A stretch of 16,581 nucleotides of DNA from Flavobacteriales bacterium UBA2426 (GTDB taxonomy: Bacteria; Bacteroidota; Bacteroidia; Flavobacteriales_F; PHOS-HE28), in the NCBI GenBank assembly GCA_002342985.1, contig DDRC01000216.1, forward strand, positions 16,850 to 33,430, read 5' to 3'. The first letter of the stretch is position 1. Every line of letters begins with the position of its first letter. A program made the position numbers and the translations under genes. Under the pieces are notes generated by a model. The model saw nothing but the letters and a program-made list of their open reading frames with translations, did no database searches and was not told the origin of the DNA. Shown here piece by piece: positions 6,488 through 13,738 of this stretch.

Positions 6488-8173
6488 ATGCGCTTCGGGC
6501 TGATCGAGTTCCTTACCCTGGCTGGGTCGCTGGGCCTCTTCATCTATGGGATGAAGGTGATGAGCGAAGGCCTCCAGAAAGTAGCGGGGCGCCGCATGCG
6601 CAACGTGCTGGCCAGCATGACGGCCAACCGCTTGCGGGGCGTCCTCACGGGCTTGGTGAGCACCGGGGTGATCCAGAGCAGCAGCGCGGCCACCGTGATG
6701 GTGGTCGGCTTCGTGAACGCCGGATTGCTTTCGGTGCGTCAGGCGATCAGCGTGATCATGGGCGCCAACATCGGCACCACCTTGAAGGCCGTGCTGTTCA
6801 GCTGGGCGGTGTTCGCCGATGTGAGCATCACCAAGCTGGCCATCCCCATCATCGGCATCGCCTTCCCGCTGCTGTTCATGAGGGCGCCTCGGGCCCGAGC
6901 AGGCGCCGAATTCCTGCTAGGCGCAGCCCTGCTCTTCCTCGGCATCGAGTTCCTCAAGCAGTCGGTCCCCGCCCCCTCGCCCGAGGCGCTGCGCTTCCTC
7001 CATGGGCTCAGCGACCGGGGCATGCTCTCCGTGGTGCTGTTCGTGCTCATCGGCGCCGCGCTGGCGGCGGTCATCCAGTCCTCGAGCGCCTCCATCGCAC
7101 TCACCCTGGTGCTCTGCGAGAACGGGACCATCGGCTATGACATGGCCGCAGCGCTGGTGCTGGGCGAGAACATCGGCACCACGGTAACGGCGAACATCGC
7201 CGCCCTTGTGGCCAGTGCATGGGCCAAGCGCACGGCACGCGCCCACCTGCTGTTCAACCTCATCGGCGTGGCCTGGGCGCTGCTCCTGTTCAGGCCATAC
7301 CTCGACCTCATCGACCGCTACGTGGCAGCCACCTTCGGCGCCTCGCCCTATTACGACCATGCCTCGATCATGTGGGCGCTCACCGCGCTCCACATCAGCT
7401 TCAATGTGACCAACACCCTGCTGCTGGTCGGATTCGTGCCCCTGCTTGAGCGCATCGTTACATGGATGGTGCCCGCCCGCACCCAGCTGGATGAGGAATA
7501 CCGGCTGGAATACCTCGATGCTGACATCCCCCTCTCCCCCGAGGTCTCCCTCATCGAGGCACGTCGTGAGATCGCCCGATTCGGCCGTGTCACCCATGAG
7601 ATGCTGGGCATGACGCGCGAACTGCTCACCGCGCGCGAGAGCGTGCAGCGCGACCGGCTCATGCAGCGCATGGCCCGATACGAGCAGCTCACCGACCGCA
7701 TCGAGGTGGAGGTGGGCAAGTACCTTACCAAGACCAGTACCGAGGCGCGCAACGAGGAGGTCACCCAGCGCATCCGCGGCATGCTCAGCATCGTGGGCGA
7801 CCTGGAGCGCGTGGGCGACATCTTCTTCCAGATGAGCAAGGCCATGGAGCGCAAGCTCGATGACCGCGTCTGGTTCACACCGGAGCAGCGGCAGGACCTC
7901 TCCGGCATGCTCGACCTGCTGGACCAGGCCTTCGAGGTGATGCACCGCAACCTGGATGCGGACCAGGACCTCGTGCGGCTGGATGAGGCCGTGGAGGCCG
8001 AGCAGCGCATCAATGCCTTGCGCGACCAACTGAGGCACAAGCATTGGAAGAGCATCGAGGAGGGCGACTACAACGTTCGCAGCGGCCTCGTCTACCACGA
8101 TCTGTTCAGCAGCTGCGAGAAGGTGGGCGACCACCTGATCAACGTCTCCGAGGCGCTCGCCGGCGAGATGTGA
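6488..8173 (+). CDS. Na+/phosphate cotransporter with C-terminal PhoU-like domain
   Basis: The 561-residue protein belongs to the NptA/YjbB-type Na/Pi cotransporter family (PF02690-like). The membrane part contains the diagnostic inverted duplication: QSSSA at 63-67 followed by GANIGTT at 92-98, and again QSSSA at 197-201 followed by GENIGTT at 226-232. Several hydrophobic helices extend to about residue 330. The remainder, about 345-555, is soluble and helical with a PhoU-like pattern (GDLERVGDIFFQ and CEKVGDHLINVSEAL), so the transporter carries its own PhoU-type regulatory domain. It imports or exports inorganic phosphate across the inner membrane. It is transcribed away from the PhoR-like kinase, which may regulate it. 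Its TGA is nine bases from the stop of the convergent lipoprotein gene. Confidence 0.93.
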   Translation: MRFGLIEFLTLAGSLGLFIYGMKVMSEGLQKVAGRRMRNVLASMTANRLRGVLTGLVSTGVIQSSSAATVMVVGFVNAGLLSVRQAISVIMGANIGTTLKAVLFSWAVFADVSITKLAIPIIGIAFPLLFMRAPRARAGAEFLLGAALLFLGIEFLKQSVPAPSPEALRFLHGLSDRGMLSVVLFVLIGAALAAVIQSSSASIALTLVLCENGTIGYDMAAALVLGENIGTTVTANIAALVASAWAKRTARAHLLFNLIGVAWALLLFRPYLDLIDRYVAATFGASPYYDHASIMWALTALHISFNVTNTLLLVGFVPLLERIVTWMVPARTQLDEEYRLEYLDADIPLSPEVSLIEARREIARFGRVTHEMLGMTRELLTARESVQRDRLMQRMARYEQLTDRIEVEVGKYLTKTSTEARNEEVTQRIRGMLSIVGDLERVGDIFFQMSKAMERKLDDRVWFTPEQRQDLSGMLDLLDQAFEVMHRNLDADQDLVRLDEAVEAEQRINALRDQLRHKHWKSIEEGDYNVRSGLVYHDLFSSCEKVGDHLINVSEALAGEM

Positions 8174-8182
8174 CCGCGCCCC

Positions 8183-8689
8183 TCAGGGCGCCACCTTCAC
8201 CGGATCGCTGACCACCGTATTGCTGGTGTGCAGTGCGCGGTCAACCAAGCGCGCGGAGATGCGGACGGTATCGAACGGATTGCCCGGCACGATGGGCCAA
8301 GGCTTCAACGCCACGGCAATCTCCCCCTCCAGCGCCTTATTCTGGCCGGTGGGTGTGATGCGCGGGATGCGGTAGTACAGCGGGAGCGCGAAGTCCACGC
8401 GCGTCCACACGCCGTTCCGGAGCTCATCATAATCCAGGAAGAGGTTGTGGTAGTAGGTCGACCCGGTGTCGAACGGCGGCTGATTGTCACCGGCGTCCAG
8501 GCCCACATCCCCGTCACCATCGGTGAAACCGATGACGAAGGAGGCCGAATCCTGGTATTGGGTGAACGATCGGAAGGTGATGACCGGCTCCACCGGGAAC
8601 TCCTCCGGCTTGCGGCAGCCGAGCACCGCCGCCATGGCGATGGCCAGGAGCCCGGCTACTTTTACCCGCGAGGTGCGCATCGGTCGCAT
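8183..8689 (-). CDS. Small Bacteroidota lipoprotein with acidic FTDGDGD motif
   Basis: The 168-residue protein begins with a lipoprotein signal: basic start, hydrophobic stretch and a lipobox ending at the Cys of VLGCRK (Cys25 from the first ATG). The mature part has FTDGDGDVGLDAGDN near residues 54-68, an acidic, possibly Ca2+-binding run commonly seen in Bacteroidota cell-surface lipoproteins, and is otherwise beta-rich. Function is unknown. Two starts are possible, at 8689 and at 8680. A perfect TACCTTTG box ends only five bases before the first ATG, so the message from 8689 would be leaderless, while 8680 would leave a leader of about nine bases. Either start gives an intact signal peptide. 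Confidence 0.8.
   Translation of the reverse strand: MRPMRTSRVKVAGLLAIAMAAVLGCRKPEEFPVEPVITFRSFTQYQDSASFVIGFTDGDGDVGLDAGDNQPPFDTGSTYYHNLFLDYDELRNGVWTRVDFALPLYYRIPRITPTGQNKALEGEIAVALKPWPIVPGNPFDTVRISARLVDRALHTSNTVVSDPVKVAP
8657..8664 (+). promoter_or_regulatory. Weak putative -7 box (TACTTTTA) for the LuxE-like gene
   Basis: TACTTTTA has one mismatch to TAnnTTTG and lies 37 bases before the ATG at 8702, inside the signal-peptide region of the divergent lipoprotein gene. With only 12 bases between the two start codons, the LuxE-like gene must use a promoter inside the neighbouring gene if transcribed on its own. Confidence 0.3.
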
Positions 8690-8694
8690 TGTTC

Positions 8695-8702
8695 CAAAGG
8701 TA
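8695..8702 (-). promoter_or_regulatory. -7 promoter box (TACCTTTG) for the lipoprotein gene
   Basis: The minus strand reads TACCTTTG, a perfect match to the Bacteroidota -7 consensus TAnnTTTG, ending five bases before the first ATG of the lipoprotein gene. It overlaps the first base of the ATG of the divergent LuxE-like gene at 8702. No obvious -33 TTG is seen. Confidence 0.55.
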
Positions 8703-9715
8703 TGCCGCCAGCGGTGCCACAGCCCAGCCCCACCCTCTTCCGGGAGCAGGTCCTGGCCGTCCGCACCGCTGAGGAGTTCAACGCCGCCGCCCTTGGATTA
8801 TTCCGTCTGCATGCCTCCTCGAACCCTGTGTACCGGGGATTCCTTGAAGGACTGGGGCAGGACCCGGCCGAGGTGCGCGAGGTGGCTGGCATCCCGTTCC
8901 TCCCCATCACGGCGTTCCGCCGGCATACCGTGCTGCTTGAGGGGCTCAAGCCCACGATCACGTTCACCAGCAGCGGCACCACCGCCTCCGTCACCAGCCG
9001 GCACCCCGTGCCCTGGCCGGACCTCTACGAGCGGTCCTTCATGGCTTCCTTCACTGCTGCCTATGGCCCGCCTCAGGGTTGGCGCATACTGGCGCTGCTG
9101 CCCTCCTACCTCGAGCGCTCGGGCAGCTCTTTGGTCCATATGGCTGAGCGCCTCATCGCGGCCACGGGCGATGCGCTCAGCGGCACCTACCTCTACCGGT
9201 ACGACGAGCTGGCGGAGGCGCTCCGCCGCTCGGAGGCAGAAGGCCGGCCCACCCTGCTGCTCGGCGTCACCTTCGCCCTCCTCGACCTGGCCGAGCACCA
9301 TCCGATGCCGCTGCGCCATACCGTGATCATGGAGACGGGCGGCATGAAAGGGCGCCGGCCCGAATTGGTGCGGGAGGAGCTGCACCGGATACTGCGTGAG
9401 GCCTTCGGGGTGCCGGCCATCCACAGCGAGTACGGCATGACGGAACTGCTCTCGCAGGCCTGGAGCGGCGGGGAGGGCGTATACCGGTGCCCGCCGTGGA
9501 TGCGGGTACGCATACGCGAGGTGAACGACCCGTTCGCTACGGTGCCGGACGGCCGAACGGGAGGCCTCGACATCATCGACCTCGCCAACGTGGCCAGTTG
9601 CCCCTTCATCAGCACGCAAGACCTGGGGCGCAGGCACCAGGACGGGGCCTTCGAGGTGCTGGGCCGCTTCGACAACAGCGATGCGCGGGGGTGCAACCTG
9701 CTCCTTGAGGTCTAG
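8702..9715 (+). CDS. LuxE-like acyl-protein synthetase / acyl transferase
   Basis: The 337-residue protein matches the LuxE/acyl-protein synthetase group of adenylate-forming enzymes (PF04443-like). It shows the nucleotide-binding TFTSSGTTA (about 87-95), a second conserved region around [18 protein letters not shown], and [14 protein letters not shown], the equivalent of the YGxTE motif of acyl-adenylating enzymes. A C-terminal STQDLGRR segment follows. LuxE activates fatty acids as acyl-AMP and transfers them to a cysteine in lux systems; here no luxC, luxD or carrier-protein gene is nearby, so the acyl substrate is unknown. Homologous single genes are widespread in Bacteroidota. The start at 8702 is chosen because the open frame upstream lies antisense to the lipoprotein. 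The TAG stop shares the palindrome CTAG with the tyrS stop. Confidence 0.85.
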   Translation: MPPAVPQPSPTLFREQVLAVRTAEEFNAAALGLFRLHASSNPVYRGFLEGLGQDPAEVREVAGIPFLPITAFRRHTVLLEGLKPTITFTSSGTTASVTSRHPVPWPDLYERSFMASFTAAYGPPQGWRILALLPSYLERSGSSLVHMAERLIAATGDALSGTYLYRYDELAEALRRSEAEGRPTLLLGVTFALLDLAEHHPMPLRHTVIMETGGMKGRRPELVREELHRILREAFGVPAIHSEYGMTELLSQAWSGGEGVYRCPPWMRVRIREVNDPFATVPDGRTGGLDIIDLANVASCPFISTQDLGRRHQDGAFEVLGRFDNSDARGCNLLLEV

Positions 9716-10989
9716 CCCGCCACCTTCACCAGGAAGTAGTTCTTCTTGCCCCGTTGCAGCAGGAGGAAACGCCGATTGGCATCCGCAGTCCACGCCTCCT
9801 CCACCTTCTGGCGATTCACGCTGATGCTGCCTTCCTTCAAGGCACGCTTCGCTTCGCCCTTGCTGGGAAGGAAGCCCGTCAGCTCCGTGAGCAGATCGGT
9901 GATTGCGGCGCCCATGAGGCGCTCGCGCGGAACCTCGGCCTGCGGCACCCCCTCGAACACCTCGAGCCATTGCCGGTCCGTGAGGCGGTCCAACGCATCG
10001 GCCGTGGCATTGCCGAAGAGGATCTCGCTCGCCTGCTGCGCAGCCTTCAGCTCTTCCCGGCCATGGACCCGGCTCGTGATCTCCTCCGCCAGCGCCCTCT
10101 GCAAGGCCCGCTGGTGCGGCGCCTTGGCATGCTCGGCAATCAGGGCCTCCACCCGCTCCTGCTCCCAGGTGGTGAAGATCCGCAGGCACTTCTCCGACTC
10201 CGCGTCGGCAGTATTGAGCCAGAACTGGTAGAACCTGTAAGGCGAGGTGCGCTTCGCATCGAGCCAGATGTTGCCGCCCTCGCTCTTGCCGAATTTGCTG
10301 CCATCGGCCTTGGTGAGCAGCGGCGTGGTGATGGCGAAGGCAGGGTTGCTGACGGCCTCCTCTCCCCCCATGCGCCGGATGAGCTCCGTACCGGTGGTGA
10401 TGTTGCCCCACTGGTCGCTGCCCCCCATCTGGAAGCGCACGCCCTTGTGCTTCCAGAGCCAGTAGAAGTCGTAACCCTGCACCAGCTGATAGCTGAACTC
10501 GGTGAAGCTGATGCCCGTCTCCAAGCGGCTCTTCACGCTGTCCTTCGACATCATGTAGTTCACGGTGATGTGCTTGCCCACCTCACGGATGAAGCGCAGG
10601 AAGCCCATGTCCTTGAACCAGTCGTAGTTGTTCACGAGCTCGGCCGCGTTCGGGCCGCTGAAATCGATGAAGCGCTCGAGCTGCGCCTGCACGCAAGCCT
10701 GGTTATGGCGCAGCGCATCCTCGTCGAGCAGGTTGCGCTCGGCGCTCTTGCCGCTGGGATCGCCCACCATGCCAGTGGCGCCGCCGACCAGCGCGATGGG
10801 CGTGTTGCCGCAGCGCTGGAAGTGCACCAGCATCATGATCTGTACCATGTTGCCCACATGGAGGCTGTCCGCCGTGGGGTCGAAGCCGATGTAGCCGCGC
10901 TGGGGGCCCTTGGACAATTGCTCCTCGGCGCCGGGCATGCTGTCATGCAGCAGGCCTCGCCAGCGCAGTTCCTCGATATAGTTCCTCAT
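9712..10989 (-). CDS. tyrS: Tyrosyl-tRNA synthetase
   Basis: The 425-residue protein is a class I tyrosyl-tRNA synthetase, which activates tyrosine and attaches it to tRNA-Tyr in the cytoplasm. It has [15 protein letters not shown] at 33-47, where HVGN is the HIGH signature, [14 protein letters not shown] (69-82), the tyrosine-binding [11 protein letters not shown] region (168-178), GGSDQWGNI (189-197) and KFGKS (232-236), the KMSKS equivalent. A C-terminal S4 RNA-binding domain spans about 355-425. Length and order are normal. The ATG at 10987-10989 is preceded by a TACCTTCG box 28 bases upstream and a short GC-rich hairpin in the leader. It is divergent from the epimerase gene and convergent with the LuxE-like gene, whose stop it shares. 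Confidence 0.97.
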   Translation of the reverse strand: MRNYIEELRWRGLLHDSMPGAEEQLSKGPQRGYIGFDPTADSLHVGNMVQIMMLVHFQRCGNTPIALVGGATGMVGDPSGKSAERNLLDEDALRHNQACVQAQLERFIDFSGPNAAELVNNYDWFKDMGFLRFIREVGKHITVNYMMSKDSVKSRLETGISFTEFSYQLVQGYDFYWLWKHKGVRFQMGGSDQWGNITTGTELIRRMGGEEAVSNPAFAITTPLLTKADGSKFGKSEGGNIWLDAKRTSPYRFYQFWLNTADAESEKCLRIFTTWEQERVEALIAEHAKAPHQRALQRALAEEITSRVHGREELKAAQQASEILFGNATADALDRLTDRQWLEVFEGVPQAEVPRERLMGAAITDLLTELTGFLPSKGEAKRALKEGSISVNRQKVEEAWTADANRRFLLLQRGKKNYFLVKVAG

Positions 10990-10999
10990 GACGGTTCAC

Positions 11000-11014
11000 C
11001 CGCCCGGCGGGCGG
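11000..11014 (-). other. Small GC-rich hairpin in the tyrS 5' leader
   Basis: CCGCCC and GGGCGG arms of six bases enclose a three-base loop between the tyrS -7 box and its ATG. If transcription starts a few bases after the box, this would be at the very 5' end of the tyrS message. It could protect or fold the leader, but short GC palindromes are common in this genome. Confidence 0.35.
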
Positions 11015-11017
11015 CAG

Positions 11018-11025
11018 CGAAGGTA
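11018..11025 (-). promoter_or_regulatory. Putative -7 promoter box (TACCTTCG) for tyrS
   Basis: On the minus strand the bases read TACCTTCG followed by C, one mismatch from TAnnTTTG and identical to the trmB box. It lies 28 bases upstream of the tyrS ATG and 21 bases from the mirror-image box of the epimerase gene. Confidence 0.5.
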
Positions 11026-11046
11026 GCCGGAGGCGGGCGGAGGGGC

Positions 11047-11054
11047 TACCTTTC
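11047..11054 (+). promoter_or_regulatory. Putative -7 promoter box (TACCTTTC) for the epimerase gene
   Basis: TACCTTTC has one mismatch to TAnnTTTG and ends ten bases before the ATG at 11065. It mirrors the tyrS box on the other strand. Confidence 0.45.
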
Positions 11055-11064
11055 GCTCCCCCGC

Positions 11065-12066
11065 ATGGATCTCGTAACCGGCGCCACCGGCATCGTGGGC
11101 ACGCATGTGCTCCTCGAGCTCCTCCGTGCCGGGAGGCCGGTGCGTGCGCTGCACCGCGCCGACAGCGATCGGGGAATCGTGCAGCGGGTCTTCCGCCACT
11201 ATGGCCACGAGGGGTTGGCCGGCCGCATCGAATGGGCCCAAGGCGACCTTCAGGATGTCGACGCACTGCGCGATGCGCTACAGGGCATCACGCACGTCTA
11301 TCATGCCGCAGCGGTCGTGAGCTTCGACCCGCGCCACGCACGGTCGATGTATGCGGTGAACGCGGGGGGAACTGCGAATCTCGTGGACATGGCCCTGGAG
11401 GCGGGTGTGTGCAGGCTGTGCCACGTAAGCTCCACCGCAGCCATCGGGTCCGCCGGCGCCGGTGCGGTGCGGGATGAGTCGATGCCCTGGGCCGACGTGG
11501 CGGGGACATCGGACTACTCCCGCAGCAAGCATCTGGCGGAAATGGAGGTGCAGCGCGGCATCGCGGAAGGGCTTGATGCAGTGATCGTGAACCCGAGCGT
11601 GATCATCGGGCCCGGTGCCCCGGGCCGCAGCAGCATGGCGCTCCTCACCCGGCTCCGCAAGGGAACACGCTTCTACACGCGGGGCACCAATGCATTCGTC
11701 GATGCCCGCGACGTGGCGGCATGCATGGTGGCCCTCATTGAGCGCGGCTCCTGCGGCGAACGCTACCTGATCCCCGGCGAGAACGCCACCTACCGCAGCC
11801 TGTTCGAGGCCGCCAGCCGCGCATTCGGGAACCCGGCGCCTACCTGGGAGGCGAAGGCATGGATGCTCCATCTGGCCTGGAGGGCGGAACGGCTGCGCAG
11901 CCTGCTCACGGGCTCCTCTCCATTGGTCACCCGCACCGCCGTTGCCAGCGCCCTTGCGCGCCGCTCGTACAGCGACGCTAAGGCTGCGGAGCTCCTGGGC
12001 TACCGGTTCAGGGCCTTGGAGGAGTCCGTGGCCAACGCGGCATCCTTCGCCGCCGCTGCATCGTGA
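11065..12066 (+). CDS. NAD-dependent epimerase/dehydratase family protein (extended SDR)
   Basis: The 333-residue protein is an extended short-chain dehydrogenase/reductase. It begins at the Rossmann fold: MDLVTGATGIVG, with TGATGIVG at 5-12 as the NAD(P)-binding glycine motif. YHAAAVVSF near 79-87, HVSSTAAIG (120-128) and the catalytic Y151-SRSK155 pair follow; VNPSVIIGPG and the late FVDARDVAA segment are typical of the dihydroflavonol-reductase/epimerase-like group. The substrate is unknown. The ATG at 11065 is clearly the start, because the motif begins directly there; the longer open frame extending back to 9754 is antisense to tyrS. The last 67 bases overlap the end of the convergent DUF4296 gene. 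Confidence 0.92.
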   Translation: MDLVTGATGIVGTHVLLELLRAGRPVRALHRADSDRGIVQRVFRHYGHEGLAGRIEWAQGDLQDVDALRDALQGITHVYHAAAVVSFDPRHARSMYAVNAGGTANLVDMALEAGVCRLCHVSSTAAIGSAGAGAVRDESMPWADVAGTSDYSRSKHLAEMEVQRGIAEGLDAVIVNPSVIIGPGAPGRSSMALLTRLRKGTRFYTRGTNAFVDARDVAACMVALIERGSCGERYLIPGENATYRSLFEAASRAFGNPAPTWEAKAWMLHLAWRAERLRSLLTGSSPLVTRTAVASALARRSYSDAKAAELLGYRFRALEESVANAASFAAAAS

Positions 12067-12395
12067 AGGCGCTCGTCCTTCATCACCCGCAGCCGCTCCA
12101 CAACAGCTTCATACACCGCCTGCATCGCCTCCGGCCGGGCGGCATAGTGGTCGAAGCTCCTGCGGAATGCCGCGCTGTCGATGCCATGCTCCGCGAATAC
12201 CTCGGCATAGCAGCTATCCGGATCCGAGGTCGCTGGCTGCATCATGGCGATCTCCTGATTCAGCCGCGCCTCCACCAGCGTCATGTCGACCATGATGCCC
12301 ACGAACCGCTCCCGGGGCAGTACCTCTTCCGGCACGGGGTCTGCAGGGCGGCAGCCGCACGCGAGCAGGAGCAGCAGAATGGCAACGGGCCTCAT
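12000..12395 (-). CDS. DUF4296-like lipoprotein
   Basis: The 131-residue protein has a lipoprotein signal peptide (MRPVAILLLLLAC, lipobox Cys13) and a mature domain with the DUF4296 pattern: PREERF-like start (LPRERFVGIMVDMTLVEARL, about 26-45), then a helical region with YAEVFAEHGIDSAAFRRSF and HYAARPEAMQAVYEAV, in which the motif of an aspartate-rich early helix and a central H/Y-rich helix is seen. DUF4296 proteins are found in Bacteroidota and have no known function. Its ATG overlaps the pyrC stop as ATGA, so it is the last gene of the GT2-pyrC operon. The TAG stop lies 67 bases inside the convergent epimerase gene. Confidence 0.85.
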   Translation of the reverse strand: MRPVAILLLLLACGCRPADPVPEEVLPRERFVGIMVDMTLVEARLNQEIAMMQPATSDPDSCYAEVFAEHGIDSAAFRRSFDHYAARPEAMQAVYEAVVERLRVMKDERLHDAAAAKDAALATDSSKALNR

Positions 12396-13738
12396 CGGTC
12401 GAACATGAGCCGCTCTCCGCGCGCATCGCCGTCCACCCGGCCATCGGCGTAGACCTGCCGGCCATTCACCCAGGTGCGCAGGACCTTCGCATGGAACCTC
12501 TGGCCCTCAAAGGGCGACCAGCCGCATTTGCTCAGGAGGCCATTGCGCGTGACGGTCCACGGCGCATCGAGGTCCACCAGCACGAGATCGGCCTTGAAGC
12601 CCTCGCGCACATAGCCCCGCTCGGCGATGCGGAAGAGCCTCGCGGGCGCGTGACAGAGCTTCTCGACCACCTGCTCGATGGTGAATACGCCTTCGCGCGC
12701 CAACTCCAGCATCGCCGGCAGTGCATGCTGCACCAGGGGGCCGCCGCTCGGGCACTGGCGGTACCTCTGTGCCTTCTCCTCGAGCGTGTGAGGCGCATGA
12801 TCGGTGGCCACCACATCGATGCGGCCCTCGTCCACGGCCCTGCGGATGGCATCGCGGTCGGCTGCTGTCTTCACGGCAGGGTTCCACTTGATCAGGCTGC
12901 CCTTCGCGGCGTAGTCGGCATCGGTGAACCAGAGGTGATGGACACAGGCCTCAGCCGTGATGCGCTTACCCTCCACCGGCCCCGGTTCGAAGAGCCCTAC
13001 CTCCTTCGCCGTGCTGATGTGCAGTACATGCAGGCGCGTACCGAAGGCCTTCGCCCGCGCCACCGCAGTGCTGCTCGAACGATAGCAGGCCTCGGCGCTG
13101 CGGATGAACGGATGCTCCTCGATGGGGATGTCCTCTCCGTAGCGTTCGATGCGCCTCTCGAGCTCCTGCCTGATGAGAGGGTCATCCTCGGCATGGATGG
13201 CGAGCAGCAGGTGCGCGCGGCGGAAGAGCTCGTCGAGGGCATGCTCCTCGGTGATCACCATGTCGCCGGTGCTGCTCCCGAGGAAGGCTTTGAGCCCGCA
13301 GACCCGGCGGGGGTCGGTGCGCACCACCTCCTCGATGTTGCGCTCGCCGCAGCCCATGTAGAAGGAGTAGTTCACCACGCTGGAGGCCGCTCCGAGGCGG
13401 TACTTCTCCTCTAGCAGCTCCTGGGTGAGGGTCTGCGGAACGGTGTTGGGCATCTCCATGTAGCTGGTGATGCCGCCAGCGGCTGCGGCCATGCTGCCGT
13501 GCGCGATGTCCTCCTTGTGGGTCAGCCCGGGCTCGCGGAAATGGACCTGGTCATCGATGGCGCCCGGCAGCAGGTGGCGTCCGGCAGCATCCACCTCCCG
13601 TGCCCCAGGCACCGCGCCGATGCCCTCCGGAGCGACCCTGGCGATCCGATCGGCCTCCAGGAGCACATCGGCCTGCACCGAGAGGCCCTCATTCACTACG
13701 ACCGCATCTCTTATCAGCGTGCGTTCCATGGCCATCAT
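12392..13738 (-). CDS. pyrC: Dihydroorotase, class I type
   Basis: The 448-residue protein is an amidohydrolase of the dihydroorotase family, catalysing the reversible cyclisation of carbamoyl-aspartate to dihydroorotate in pyrimidine synthesis. Visible are DDQVHFREPGLTHKED (62-77), MEMPNT (94-99) with the substrate-binding Asn, GLKAFLGSSTG (148-158) with the carbamylated Lys150, IHAED (181-185), LHVLHISTAKE (236-246) and ATDHAPH (311-317). The first metal motif is DxQVH instead of DxHVH; this Gln form is, as I recall it, usual in Bacteroidota enzymes of this type. The start at 13736-13738 gives an ATGA overlap with the upstream GT2 stop; ATGs at 13735 and 13729 and a GTG at 13747 are alternatives. 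Confidence 0.93.
   Translation of the reverse strand: MMAMERTLIRDAVVVNEGLSVQADVLLEADRIARVAPEGIGAVPGAREVDAAGRHLLPGAIDDQVHFREPGLTHKEDIAHGSMAAAAGGITSYMEMPNTVPQTLTQELLEEKYRLGAASSVVNYSFYMGCGERNIEEVVRTDPRRVCGLKAFLGSSTGDMVITEEHALDELFRRAHLLLAIHAEDDPLIRQELERRIERYGEDIPIEEHPFIRSAEACYRSSSTAVARAKAFGTRLHVLHISTAKEVGLFEPGPVEGKRITAEACVHHLWFTDADYAAKGSLIKWNPAVKTAADRDAIRRAVDEGRIDVVATDHAPHTLEEKAQRYRQCPSGGPLVQHALPAMLELAREGVFTIEQVVEKLCHAPARLFRIAERGYVREGFKADLVLVDLDAPWTVTRNGLLSKCGWSPFEGQRFHAKVLRTWVNGRQVYADGRVDGDARGERLMFDR

Larger units (their letters stand above)
11017..11056. repeat. Inverted repeat formed by divergent tyrS / epimerase promoters
   Basis: GCGAAGGTAGCC at 11017-11028 is matched by GGCTACCTTTCGC at 11044-11056, an inverted repeat with one extra base in the second arm and 15 bases between arms. 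Both arms contain a -7-like box pointing outwards, so the symmetry is explained at least partly by two facing copies of the same promoter element. Confidence 0.7.

Noticed and set aside
6917..8134. A 405-residue open frame antisense to the phosphate cotransporter
   Set aside because: It is His/Val/Leu-rich with no domain, as expected from the complement of transporter codons; the transporter has all its diagnostic motifs.
8798..10411. A 537-residue open frame on the minus strand across the LuxE-like gene and part of tyrS
   Set aside because: It overlaps two well-supported genes in other frames and has the Arg/Gly/Ala-rich composition of a shadow frame.
9754..11064. A very long open frame on the plus strand running through tyrS into the epimerase gene (770 residues in total)
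   Set aside because: The first 1.3 kb is antisense to a perfectly conserved tyrS and has no recognisable motif; long open antisense frames are expected in GC-rich DNA. The epimerase starts at 11065.
13535..13560. Dihydroorotase metal motif with Gln in place of the first His (DxQVH)
   Set aside because: This form is, to my knowledge, normal in Bacteroidota class I dihydroorotases, and the other ligands (Lys150, the His of LHIS, ATDHAPH) are intact, so it does not signal an inactive enzyme.
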